From: Catenaria anguillulae PL171
Lineage: Eukaryota > Blastocladiomycota > Blastocladiomycetes > Blastocladiales > Catenariaceae
Direction: 5' to 3'
NCBI GenBank assembly: GCA_002102555.1
Contig: MCFL01000024.1
Span: 1-64,000 of the forward strand
Length of the DNA: 64,000 bases
Shown: positions 21,731-32,831 of the stretch, piece after piece
Layout: each line of letters starts with the position of its first letter
How positions within the stretch are numbered: position 1 is the first letter of the stretch
Position numbers and translations under genes: made by a program
The notes under the pieces: model-generated
Seen by the model: only the letters and a program-made list of their open reading frames with translations
Told to the model about the DNA's origin: nothing
Databases searched by the model: none

Positions 21731-22819
21731 ATGCACTCCATCGCCTCTTCTGCCTTGCGCCGCTCCGTTCGCGCCGCCGCCCCCGTGTCCGCATCCCTCT
21801 CGCGGGCCACGCTCGCCACTGCCGTCGATTCGGCCGCGACCAAGCAGGCTGCCCCCGCTGCTGCCGCCGTTGCTGCCACCAAGGCTCCGCTCATCAAGAA
21901 GTTTGAGATTTACCGTTGGGTTCGTCTTCGCTTTATCCATCGCTCCTGGGCCATGCTGCACATTAGTCAGAACGACCAACCAGCAGTGCATACAACCACA
22001 AACCGTATTGTAGGACCCGTCGCGCCCCACGGAAAAGCCCCGCCTTCAAACGTACGAAATCGACATCAACTCGTGCGGTCCCATGGTGCTTGATGCCCTC
22101 ATCAAGATTAAGAATGAGGTGGACCCATCCTTGACGTTCCGTCGCTCGTGCCGTGAGGGTATTTGCGGTTCCTGGTATGTGTGCCCTCTTCGCTTGCGCT
22201 CTACTCCTCTACTGCGATTGGCCACCGCTGAACTTGGGGTCTGGCTCACGAATCACATCCTTGCTCTCAACTCAACAGCGCCATGAACATTGCTGGTGGC
22301 AACACCCTTGCCTGCATTGCCAAAATCCCGCGCACCAACGACTCGCTCAAAGTCTACCCGTTGCCGCACATGTATGTGATCAAGGACCTTGTCCCGGACC
22401 TTTCGCACTTCTACACGCAGTACAAGTCGATCCAGCCCTACTTGCAACAAAAGCCCGGGCAGGCCACTGCCAAGGCCCTTGGCCCGAACGGCGAAGTGCT
22501 TGAAAACTTGCAATCCGTTGAGGACCGCCAAAAGCTCGATGGCCTGTACGAGTGCATCTTGTGCGCATGCTGCTCCACTTCGTGCCCCTCGTACTGGTGG
22601 AACTCGGACGTGTACTTGGGCCCCGCCGTCCTCATGCAGGCTTACCGGTGGATCATTGACTCCCGCGACCACAACCGCGCCGAGCGGTTGGCTGCGCTCC
22701 AGGGTCCCTTCAGTGTGTTCCGGTGCCACACCATCATGAACTGTGCGCGGACGTGCCCCAAGGGTCTCAACCCGGGACGGGCAATTGCTGAGATTAAGAA
22801 AATGATGGCCCAGAACTAA
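21731..22819 (+). CDS. SDHB: Succinate dehydrogenase iron-sulfur subunit
   Basis: Complex II subunit passing electrons from the flavoprotein to ubiquinone in the inner mitochondrial membrane. Three exons (21731-21919, 22014-22174, 22279-22819) with introns of 94 and 104 nt give 296 residues. The N-terminal [16 protein letters not shown] is an arginine-rich mitochondrial presequence. The 2Fe-2S site is [14 protein letters not shown], with its last Cys split by intron 2, plus the later Cys in LACIAKI. The 4Fe-4S and 3Fe-4S ligands are [12 protein letters not shown] and [18 protein letters not shown]. The C-terminus [12 protein letters not shown] is typical. No missing ligand. Confidence 0.97.
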
Positions 22820-23299
22820 ACTTTTTTAACTGTTGGTTTGGTTTACCTTCTTTCCGGTCCTTTCTTCTTTGGCTCGTGCGAGTCTTTTCTGTTTCTTTTC
22901 TCGTAGTCCTCCCCCCCCCCCTTTAATTCCGTCTTGTATTTCAGTCTCCCTTGCCTTGTTCTTATTCATATCCGGTGTTACGTTCTTGTTGGTTTTCTGA
23001 ATCTTTGCCCCATCTCGGTCGTTCAATCGAGTTTCCCCAAATTCAATCATGGTTGCTGATTTCTGCCTCATGTCATTCTTGCCCGCCGCAGTTGGGCAAA
23101 ATGAAGCGCGTTTTATGGGACCGCAAGTTTGATTCCGTTATACTCAAAAAAGTTGACCAACGGCTTGACGGCCATAAATGAACAAAATTCATTGCCCAGT
23201 GAAAGGAAACCAACGAGGAAAAACGAGTGAAAAGTTTCACATAAATGCGGCACAGCAAGTATGTATATAACATCAGCTCCAACGCCGATTGCTCCAGGT
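22820..23299. other. Convergent intergenic region
   Basis: Between the SDHB and SLM1-like stops. Pyrimidine-rich on the plus strand with a C10-12 run near 22911. No gene seen. Confidence 0.6.
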
Positions 23300-25595
23300 C
23301 TATTTGCTCTCATGAAGCGTGACATCGTCCGATTCGCGACGTACCAGCGTCCGACCCGCACCCTCATCATGCTCGTCCTCTTGCCGCCCATCCCGCCGCG
23401 CCGTGAACGGCAGTTGTGGCGGTGGCCGGACAGGCGCAGGTCCAGCCTCGAGCAGCCTGTCCATTGACGTTGAAATTGAACTTGACCCGCCAGTTGCCCT
23501 TCGTGCCGGCGACTTTGCCGGAACATGCGGCGCGGGAAGCGAGCCCTTGCGGGGATTTGGTGGTGGGCCATCCATGCTGCCGGACGAGTCTTGACTTGCC
23601 CGGTCGCGCTCCCGTTCCCGCTCACGGTCCAGAGCTTGCGCCTGCGCCTTTGCCCTTGCCTTGATCTCTTCAATCGACTCTACTTCCTCGCGCACGTCCC
23701 CACCGCCCGACGCATCACCATCAGGCGAACGTTGATCTGGCGGTGAATCTAGTCTATCCTTTGACGACGCGAGCGCAGCTGCGGGCGACATGGGCAAACG
23801 CGGCGGTGAGCTAATCCCCATGCCTGGCGCCGGCGTGCCCGCAGAACTGGACGATGACCGCGACAGCACGGGCGGAGGCGGCGGAGGCAGTTTGGGCACC
23901 ATGGGCTCTCCTGCTCCTGCCTGTGACGCCTGTGGCGTGCGCTCGAGCGTTGGCGACATGGGTAGGGGCTTATCGAGCGCAACGCGATCGAGGCTCGTGT
24001 GCGAGTAGTGCACGGGCGAGGCGGGGACCATGGGCGCGTGTTGCCCAATGATGCGGCGGATCGCACAGACCCAGTCGACCATGGATTCTTCCGTGTCGGC
24101 TTTTATCATGTACTTTGCCTCCTTCTTTTTGCCAATGGTGAAGAGACCAGAGTCCTTTGTGGGCGGTTGCGTCACGATTTCAAACGAGTGTTCGGGCTCG
24201 TTGGGCAAGTAATTGGCGAGGGCGCGGCCGTCGCGAAGGCACACGGAAAAGAGAATTTTCGGCATCTTGGGGGCGGCACCGAACGAGGCCGTCGACTTTG
24301 CCTCTTGACCTCCGCCCGCTCGTGCGTCCATGGGCGCAAATGGCGGATGCTTTTCTTCAAAGCAATGCAAGAACCCGAGCTCGGTCAAGACAAACCACGA
24401 CGGCTTCCACTTTGACTTGCGAATGGTGCCCAGGCGGCTCAGCACGCCCTGCATTACAATGGCCTGTGCTCCCTCGGCCTCTTCGATCCGGTACGGAAAC
24501 GCTTGCACAGACCGCGGCTCGTGCCACACGGGTGATCCGGCCAAGTGCATGCTTTGCGCGTACATGACAAAGGCACGCTGGGTGTCAAACCTTGCAACGG
24601 TCGCGTGCAGGGCCGACAGCGTGTCGCGCAAGGAATCGGCTTGTGTCGTGCGCGTGTCGAGGTGATCCGTGAGCACTTGACGCAAGTCCGTCAGCGCTTG
24701 CGATTCCGTGTCTTTGGCGGCACCAATCACGGTGAGCATGGCCGCCTGGTAGGCGTTTTCGCGCGTGACATTGTCAAAAAGTTGGATTTGAAGCGCCATT
24801 TCCGTCAGCCAAGGGTCCATGAGGTCGCCCGATGTTGACCGGCGCGATGAGGCGAGCGTGTGTGTTTTCACATGTGTCGAAATGGCGGACAGGGTCTCGG
24901 CACGGGATTTGGAGATGGCGGTGGATTCCTTTTCGATTGTGGCTTTGATGTCCTGTTCATGTACGGATGGCAAAGTGTCAGACGCGGCGAGAAACAACCG
25001 AAAGAGGTGGTGTCATACCTTGACCCGCTTGTGATGGCACGCAAGAATGAAATCAATCGACTTGAGTGCATTGTCATGAATGTGCTTGGCAATGGTCGCA
25101 TGTTGCTCGCCGATCGCGTACACGGACGCAATGGCACCAGTCACGCCTGGCCCAGTTGTCGATTCGTCTGGATACCGACGCCACTCAGTCAGCTGGGCAA
25201 CAATTGCAAGAATGATACATGAACGTATAAACCACACCAAACGTCGGTGGGCCGTTATCCGGGCTGGGCAAATGCCGAAAGCACTTGAGCGCCTTGCGAT
25301 ACTCTTTTGCCGCCGTAGCCTCCACGCTCTCGATTGCCTTGAAAAAATCCGCCGTATCCTCAATGAGGTGCTTGACGTCCCGCATGCGGTCGAGCAGGGC
25401 AAACAACTTGCTGGATTGGTCACGCGCGTGCGGCCAGAGATGGTCCGTGGTGAGGGTCATGGCCACGGGTAAGGTCGATTCGCCGGCGTCGCAATGGATC
25501 ACATCGGTTCCGTTGGGCGCCTGCAGCGTGCGCTTGATGGTTCCGTTGCCGCTGCCGCCAGCGGTCGAGTTTTGCCGGGATACAGGTGGGGACAT
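23300..25595 (-). CDS. SLM1-like BAR/PH-domain protein
   Basis: Resembles fungal Slm1/Slm2, which bind PI(4,5)P2 at the plasma membrane, are TORC2 substrates and act on actin and sphingolipid signalling. Three exons (25595-25233, 25192-25019, 24952-23300) give 729 residues; the introns are 40 and 66 nt. The helical BAR-like part runs from about residue 50 to 340 (KLFALLDRMRDVKHLIEDTA, then AKEYRKALKCF and later DSLRDTLSALHATVARF). A PH domain at about 345-480 shows GVLSRLGTIRKSKWKPSWF, FVLTELGFLHCF and a closing MVDWVCAIRRIIG. The last 250 residues are Ser/Pro-rich with PPPPPP and a basic/acidic helix RERERERDR. Slm1-type assignment is by architecture. Confidence 0.82.
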
Positions 25596-26105
25596 GGCGT
25601 AGGACGGGTAGAGCGGAAAGAGCTTGAGATGCGTCGGGCGGGCAGGTGGTTGCCAACGACCACAGCGCGAAGATCGATTCGGTGTCTGGTGACTATGGCG
25701 GTCAGTTCAAGTCGGCGGCTGCGCTGTGCCCGGGCTGTTCACGTTTTCTGATTGGCGATAGACCGGCAGTGCATAGAGTGTAGGAATGTCTCACGGAGCA
25801 TTCTTCAATGGATCGAATCCGTCATGAGCGAGGTCATGATGAAAGTGTTCATTACACGCAAGCAAGGACCGGAAATGAAGTGCGGAGGCGGCAGGTGCCT
25901 GGTTCGAAACGCGTCACACATTTTGACTTGTGAAATGAGGACACTGAAAACTCTGGAATGACGAGAAAACAGAACGATCGGATGGAAATTGAGTTTCTAG
26001 CATGCTGTTACCTTGAGTGCACAATTGTGTATGTTAGCACTCAGCACAAAAATCCGGGAAGCCCCCCAGTCACTTCGCAATCCATCCGCACTGTTTGCAT
26101 CAGCC
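25596..26105. other. Divergent intergenic region
   Basis: About 510 nt between the SLM1-like gene (-) and the next plus-strand gene. An in-frame ATG-less extension to 26013 exists, but the ATG at 26106 looks the natural start. No other gene. Confidence 0.5.
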
Positions 26106-27301
26106 ATGGCTACGATGAATCATCGCCAACTCATCTCCCCATCGCGGAGCGCTAGCGTATCCAACTCGCACTTTCAATCGGTCCAAGCCTCCATGGGTGA
26201 CGTTGTGCCAGGTAGTCCCAAGGTGCTGGGGCACGCTCCCATGACTGAAGACCCCAGCAAGCCGCCCTCGTCGACAATGACTGGCGAAGTCGTAAAAGGG
26301 TGCTCGCTACCCGCTCCTCAATTGGGAGATACCCAAGATTCCCAGCATTCAACGCTGGATCGGGTGGCAACAATCGATCGAAATTTCACGGAAAGGATGC
26401 TGGAGCAGTACAAGAATCATAACACATCGTCGATTGTATCTGCGACCACGAGCAGCGGATCAATGCAAGCGGCTGGCACGAGGCAGTCCTCACTTGCAGG
26501 TCAGTTTTCTTCTCCTGTGCTTGCTGATTTCGCAAGAGTTGATCGACCTTCCTGCTTCGGACAGGTCTATCGCCCAGCAGCAACAATAATGGCCCAAACA
26601 TTGTGCGCATCAATTCGCAACCGGTTACCCACTCGCTCTCAAAGCACGCGTCTGCCAATTCGTCTGCAGGATTCAAGACATCGCTCGGTCGCAATGGACC
26701 GCCCCCAGCGGTTGGCTGCCCATTCATGTCCACTTCTGCGTATGGGAGCAACCCAGTTGTCAATCCAGAATCGCAAAACACGACCACATCGCCACGTATG
26801 GCTGCAAAACGCACCAGCACGCGCCACCATGGACACGGCACGGGCGGACGGATACCGTTGCCGCCAGCCCTTGCAGCCGCAGTCAATCGCCGCTCGTCCA
26901 AGGACCAGATTGAAAATGTGCTGGAGAGCATCTCGAACTCGCTCGACCAGATCTCGGGCACGGTGTTCACACATCCGCCGCCAGGCAATTTGAAAGGCGG
27001 GCTGCTCGTTCCCATCCAGCAACCGAGTAGCCGACGCGGATCGACCGCAACCATAAGCAACGGTTCAAAACCAAGGTCGCGACGGGCTTCCGCATCGCCC
27101 GATGGGCCAAGGGGAAACGGAGGACGCGAAATGGGGGACGTCGGAGCCAATGGCGAAATGGGATGGGATTGGACGTGGCGACTGTTGCTGTGGGCGGCGT
27201 GCGTCGTGCTGTGCGGAATCTGGGCGTTTTGGGCATCGCTGAATGTGAGGCGTATCAAGTACCAGGTGCCAGTCGTGACCAACACGGAGATGATGATTTG
27301 A
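26106..27301 (+). CDS. Unknown Ser-rich tail-anchored protein
   Basis: Two exons (26106-26499, 26565-27301) with a 65-nt intron (GTCAGT..CAG) join in frame (SSLAG then LSPSSNNNGP). The body is disordered and rich in Ser, Asn and Pro. One likely amphipathic helix is SSKDQIENVLESISNSLDQI, followed by a basic Ser/Arg patch (SRRGSTATIS, KPRSRRASASP). A C-terminal membrane segment WRLLLWAACVVLCGIWAFWA precedes NVRRIKYQVPVV. No family recognised. The helix before the basic patch and tail anchor recalls SNARE-like or ER-contact proteins, but no SNARE zero-layer can be defended. Confidence 0.65.
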
Positions 27302-27476
27302 TACTTTTGCGTCTGGAGTCTGTTGGGGGGACCGTGGGACATGATTTACATGATGGGCATGAGTTGGAGTGGAAGCAGTGAGTCACTTTGTCGCTTTTGT
27401 GTCTGCGCTGCACGGCCGCCACTTGCCAAAGAAGGTTGCCACTGCCCGATGTACATGCACAGACAGCAATGCGACC

Positions 27477-28934
27477 ATGATCCAAAGCAAACACACGCAG
27501 CGTATCGGACCGTCCGCCCAGGCCAGCCAAGGAACCAGGCCACCGCCTGCTCACGTTGCCCATGGCCGCCGTCCTCCCAGGGGCCGCCCGAGTGGCGTAG
27601 CCTCCTCCATGATCCCGCGCGGGCCGGTTCGCCAACAGCCACAGACACAGCCACAAGCACAAGCACAAGCACAACCGTCTCCAACAAGTCAACCTGTTCT
27701 GGAAGCGGCCCTTGCAACCATCAGCTCATCTCAGACTGCAGTAGAGCTGGCCTCGGCCTCAACCGCCGCCGCCGAAGCCGCCTTGCTCGTGGCCAACGCG
27801 TCGCTTGACCCAGCATCCGGCTCGCCGTCGGTGTCCATAGCCGCGCAAGCGGCTGCCCATAACGCCTTGGCGGCAGCAGAGCGGACGGCCCGCACGATCC
27901 AGCACTTCCACGCGCAGTTTCAGCATCAACAGCGTGAGGAGGCGGCGGCCATGTCTCACGTGTCGGCACGCATTGATCTGACAACTCGTGAGGAGCCCAT
28001 TGATCTCACTCCGAATCTGGGTCTCACTCACATCCACATCCCGCACCAGCAAGAGGCTCGACCGACTTTGCTAATCAATTCGGGGGCACCCTGGCTCATC
28101 CCACTTGAAGCCCCGCCCAACACGTTCCAACTCCTCCTTGATCTCGCCTCTGCGACAAGGTCTATTAATACAACCGCGTCGCACATACCCCTACCACCCT
28201 TAATCCCCACTGTTTCAACATCCGACTCGCCACCCGACCCAACATTGCACCTCGGTGCCGCTCCCAACAAGGTCCGAATCGACCACCTGTCGCGCTTCAC
28301 CCACCCGGATCCTCTCAAATCCCTCGTCCTATCGACCTCGTCCCCACCGCTCTCGTCATGCACGCACATCTGGATCTGCCGCGAGCCCTCCACACTCACG
28401 TGCGCGGCCGTCTTCTACTTCAACCTGTACCCGGACGCGTGCCAGTTTCTTCGCCACATCCAATCGCTCATTGAATCCGACAGCCTCAAGTCGTTGCTGG
28501 GCGCCACGCGCCCCGGATGCGAGTTTTCGGCCAGCTTGCACACAAGCGTCACGGATCCACGGCTCACTCGCCTCCACACGGTTCGCGATCCTCGCCAAGC
28601 GCACGCCCGCGGGCAACCCTTTGTGCCCAAACTTGCGCCAACCATGACGCGGCGCCAAAAGGGCGTCAATTTGACGTTGCCGGTGGGCATTGCCCAAAAG
28701 GCTGTTCACTTGTATGAAAACAAGCTGAGCAAAGAGGCAAAGATCAAGCAAGTGGATCTTGTGGGTGGCGACCACGATGACGATGAGCGGAGTTTGTCAC
28801 CGACGGTCGACGTGTTGTTGTCATCGGACTCGGAGGCGGATGATGTGGAGGTATGGGCGGTGCACAAGAGTCGGCGGGTCATTGAGGAGGAGGAGATGGT
28901 CTTGTCATTGGATTCTGAGGAGATTGAGGAGTGA
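27477..28934 (+). CDS. Unknown nuclear-type protein with SUMO-interaction-like motifs
   Basis: Open frame of about 485 residues from MIQSKHTQRI (an in-frame Met lies 36 codons upstream). N-terminal Gln/Ala-rich stretches (PQTQPQAQAQAQPSP, then Ala-rich helices) lead to the repeated I-D-L-T motifs ARIDLTT and EPIDLTP. A globular middle follows: LLINSGAPWLIPLEAP, then IWICREPSTLTCAAVFYF and DACQFLRHIQSLIESDSLK. The C-terminus has VDLVGGDHDDDER, VDVLLSSDSEADD and MVLSLDSEEIEE, which look like SUMO-interaction motifs (hydrophobic core plus acidic/Ser flank). No known family; function may involve SUMO signalling (inference). Confidence 0.6.
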   Translation: MIQSKHTQRIGPSAQASQGTRPPPAHVAHGRRPPRGRPSGVASSMIPRGPVRQQPQTQPQAQAQAQPSPTSQPVLEAALATISSSQTAVELASASTAAAEAALLVANASLDPASGSPSVSIAAQAAAHNALAAAERTARTIQHFHAQFQHQQREEAAAMSHVSARIDLTTREEPIDLTPNLGLTHIHIPHQQEARPTLLINSGAPWLIPLEAPPNTFQLLLDLASATRSINTTASHIPLPPLIPTVSTSDSPPDPTLHLGAAPNKVRIDHLSRFTHPDPLKSLVLSTSSPPLSSCTHIWICREPSTLTCAAVFYFNLYPDACQFLRHIQSLIESDSLKSLLGATRPGCEFSASLHTSVTDPRLTRLHTVRDPRQAHARGQPFVPKLAPTMTRRQKGVNLTLPVGIAQKAVHLYENKLSKEAKIKQVDLVGGDHDDDERSLSPTVDVLLSSDSEADDVEVWAVHKSRRVIEEEEMVLSLDSEEIEE

Positions 28935-29307
28935 GCTTTTTCATACCTTTGACCATGCATTTGTGTGTGGGTATGCGAGTGAGATCTTGACGCTCTGGTG
29001 CTGGAGTGAACGTCTTTATCATTTTCCGTATTCAATTTATCATTTTTGTACGTACCATGACGACCGCCGCGAGCAAGTTCCACCGATGGGTGCGAACCAA
29101 CAGCGAGCAATTAATTGATATACATCAACAACCGTCAAGGCGGGGAGCAGCGATGAACATGACATATGATGTACTCGGGTGTCAACCGGCCCACAACAAA
29201 CACTGATGGGGGATACATGAACGGAACACCCTCTGAACGAAAAGCGTCATAAAAAACAAATCATCTCGGCATATGTACACACAAAACACAAAGGCAATCA
29301 AGTCCGT
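28935..29307. other. Convergent intergenic region
   Basis: About 370 AT-richer nt between two converging genes; probable 3' UTRs. No gene seen. Confidence 0.6.
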
Positions 29308-31784
29308 TTACTGCTTAGTTCCCATGGTCGCCGGCACTGGCGCTGCAGCACTCGCCGGCCTGGGCGGCACGCCCGGCGCGGCTGCGCCACCTTGCTGCTG
29401 CTGCTGGGCTTGCGCGGCTTGAGCCTGTGCCAACTGCTCGCCGACCTTGCTCCACAACGCCCACGCGCCACTGGCCACAGCGGCCGCAACCCTGGGTCCG
29501 TGCTCGACAACGGCCGCAGCGACCTTGGGTGCGTGTTGTTGGACGGCAGCCGCCACCTTTGGCGCCGTGGTGGCTGCGTACGTCATGGCTTGCGACGCGA
29601 GGAGTGCCGGGTCCGAGGATCCAGCAGAGGGTGCGGCGCCGGTGGTGATGGTGGATGTGGCGGTGGATTGCGTGGTGGTTGAGGTGCCTGCCGCAACGGT
29701 TTTGGTTGACGTTGTGGAGGCTGTTGAGACCGTGGCTGAGGAAGCTGCCGCTGTCTTGTCCTTGCCAGCGAGCTCGTGCACCGTGGTCTTGGCGCCAGTG
29801 AGAAGGACCATGCGCTTGAATCCCTTCGAGTCAAAGTATCTGCAACACAATCCATCAAGTCAGCGTTGTTGTTTTCCAACCTTGGCCTCGTAGGAGCATG
29901 TGAGAAAAGGACCACGTACACAATCCACATGTTCTCGGCCACGCTTGTCACCTCCCTGGCCGCCTGCCCAGCCTCATTGCCATATTTGTGCTCTATGAGC
30001 TCTGCGGCTCCCTGGCCCGTGGCCTTGAGCACGGTGCGGCCGGCCGTACTTGCACGATCGCCCAACACGGCCAGTGACCGAATGAGCGCCGACGTCAACT
30101 TGACAGTCCTTGCCCTCGTGGAATTGGCTGGTACAACGCCGCCGCGTCCGTCCGATTGGAGTTTGCCCGCAACGGCCGACCCGACGGCCGCGGCAACGGT
30201 CACGGCACCCGACAAGATGGCGCCCGTGGCTACAAGCAAGTACAGTTGAGTGAGCGCCAGCAGAGCCATCAAGTAGGGGACTTGCGCGTAAGGGAGTTGG
30301 CGTAGTGGCGAGGTGGGCCGCAGAAACAGGTGTTTGGCCTGAAACACGTCGCGCGACACGGCGGCCGCGCTGGCGCGCCACGGGTATGTGCGCAGGTGCC
30401 CGAGTTCGTGCGAAAAGACAAGCACGAGGAGCGGGAAGAGCGCGCGCAGCGACCCGATCGTGGACGAGAGCGTGGTGAGACCTCGAGTCAGGAGTGCCGT
30501 GGATGTGGATGCATCCTCCAACCTGTCGAGCGCCAGCGGGTTGCTGATGCGTGTCAAGGCGCGCGAACCCGACGACATGGGTGTGCCGCCGCTGCCGTCG
30601 CCGCCATTGAGGTACATGGCCAGCTCTTCTGATGTCACCGTTCTGGGCTGCGCCAACTCCCGCGGCAAACAAGATGGGGTTGGTGATGACGACGCACCCT
30701 TGACTGCCACCTCAGACACGCTCTTTGCCGTTTCAATGTTGCCCTTTGTCTTTGGCGTCAGCACCATGGGTGTGGCATTGGGCGTGACCCATCCAGCATT
30801 CTTGACGGCCACGGACCCGCGCAGGATCCCGCTCGACACGATTCCGGCGCCCTGGATCATCCACTCGCCGAGCATTTCGGACGTGGACACGAGCTTGGCC
30901 TCGAACGAGGAGTCACCTTCTTGCCCTGCTGCAGGCGTGGCGCCAGCGGGCGGTTCGGCAACGGTCCATTGGATGGGTGCCTCGGGCGTGGCGGCAGGGA
31001 CTTGCGACACGACCACGGGGCCCTTTGCGTCCGGGTTGACCAGGTGTGTGTCGAGGTGCACGGAATCGGCAAGCGTGCCGACAACTTGGCCAGACGGGCC
31101 TACGAGAGCCACTGTGTTGCGATAAGTGGCCGAGGGTTCATTGAGCGCAGTGTAGTGGCCGAGCAGATCGGCAAGCGCTTGGACTTCGGCCGGGTCGGGT
31201 CTGAATGTGGATGATGAATGCGATTGTCACAACAGCAGTTGGGTCAGGCACCGCAGTGAACAAGACAAATTGAACAGGCATTGCGGACAGGCGTACGATG
31301 CGACGGAAATGCGGAACACACATCCAGCGGTTGGCACGGGAACCAGAAACGCATCCGAGTCGGATCCAGCACGCACCACATTGAGATCGGCCGTGAGCGG
31401 CAATTGGAACGTGTCCTCGTCGGGATTGCCCGTGCTGTACGCGCCCGCGCCGGGGACGCTCAGCATGGTGAGCCCCAGGGTCGATTCGGTGGGCGTGGGC
31501 GGGTGCAGCTCCAAGCTGTAGCACTCGAGCGTGCCACGGGCGCGCAGCGAGCCTTGGGTAGCGGCCACATGCGCGACAAGGTCTGCGGGGGCGGCGGATT
31601 TGGCGGCGGTAAAGGGGTACATGGTGACGGTGGCATTGTGGACGAGGAGCAGGATTTCGGCCTGGCCGACAGTGCGCTGGTCGGCCGTGGGCGAGGTTTG
31701 CAGGTCACTGGCAGCGGTCGCGTTGGCGTTGGCGTTTGTGGCGCCGCTGGCAGGACGCGGAGGGAGGGAGGGAATGGAGGTCAT
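29308..31784 (-). CDS. Spartin-like protein with senescence domain
   Basis: Related to spartin (SPG20) and plant senescence-domain proteins, which act on lipid droplets and membrane turnover. Three exons (31784-31297, 31200-29920, 29839-29308), introns of 96 and 80 nt, 766 residues. The N-terminal domain has EILLLVHNATVTMYPF and LGLTMLSVPGAGAYS. Senescence-domain blocks are EMLGEWMIQGAGIVSSGI, later GAILSGAVTVAAAVGSAV, and ELIEHKYGNEAGQAA with ENMWIV plus YFDSKGFKRMVL across the last intron. Between the blocks is a hydrophobic insert with LLVLVFSHELGHLRTY. The C-terminus is Thr/Ser-rich, then Ala-rich repeats (APKVAAAV units) and Gln runs. The exon 1 donor is the better of two options. Confidence 0.75.
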
Positions 31785-32831
31785 GATGAGGTTACTGTGC
31801 ACAGTACTGACACGTATTGAGCGAGGATGAGTGCATTGACTGACGCTGACGGTGGCGACTCGTGGGCAGTCGGTGCGTCTTATACCAGTTGAATTCGATG
31901 AATTGAATTGGATGCCAAGACGGGCCTTCTGCCTTCCGCCTTCTGCCTTCCATCCGACTCTGTCCTGTCCTGTCCAACAATCTGCTGTCACGGTCTCGCG
32001 AGACACTAGTACTGCACCCAAGACTTTCCCACCGTCGTCAACATTCGCTTTCAATTGGATTTCTCTCAACGGCCCACGTCCCACCCTGCGTCCCACCCAA
32101 GGCCATCATTTCCGTCTTTCTTAGTAGTCAGTCCAGCTCTTTTCACACACGCCATGGCCATCGCGTCCAGTAAAAGAGGAATTCGAGCGAATCATGTTGA
32201 CACGTCGGCGTGCACTAAAGAAGGAGAGGACCAAAGTCGACGTGGCATGGCCCCACCACCCACGCTGCGCGCTCCGCTCTCACTTCCCATTCCGGCGCAT
32301 TATCCATGCACATGGCCAACAGCGTACGTACGTACCCGAGGTACTACTGAAGACGTCGACTGTCAAGATTCGATCGATCCCTCCACCTTGTCCTCATGAT
32401 GGCGTGTCTCAAGCTTGATGCATCTGCACCATTCGCTGACATCATCACTCCAGGCAGGCGCCATGCTCGCTCGTCGCTGAGCATCGTGAGTTACTGTCCA
32501 TGCGCCCACGACAATGTCCGAATTATCTGCCGCCTCTCTCCATATGCATGCGACGTGGATGTACACATCTCCACACCGGCAGACATTGCAAATTCCGCAT
32601 TTCAACACGAGTCACTGCATTCTTACGCAAGAAACAAGATGACGAGGACAGGGAATGGGACGACGACGAGTCAACAAGTACATAGCCTGTGGGTGAAAAC
32701 TGGAAGAAGGGCAGAAAGACCCCCCAAAAAAATGCAAACAAATAACAAGGTATACACACAGATAAGTAAGGTTGGGTTGGAGGTGGAGGTGGAGGCCGCA
32801 GCAGATGATAGACGACATGACCAAATCACAT
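31785..32831. other. Intergenic, no gene seen
   Basis: About 1 kb holding the spartin-like promoter and the 3' flank of the HIG1 gene. Contains short duplicated CTTCTGCCTTCC units near 31926-31951 and a GTACGTACGTACC run near 32322. No gene supported. Confidence 0.5.

Noticed and set aside
25890-25915. GGTTCGAAAC box resembling a tRNA B box
   Set aside because: No matching A box, acceptor stem or T-arm pairing around it.
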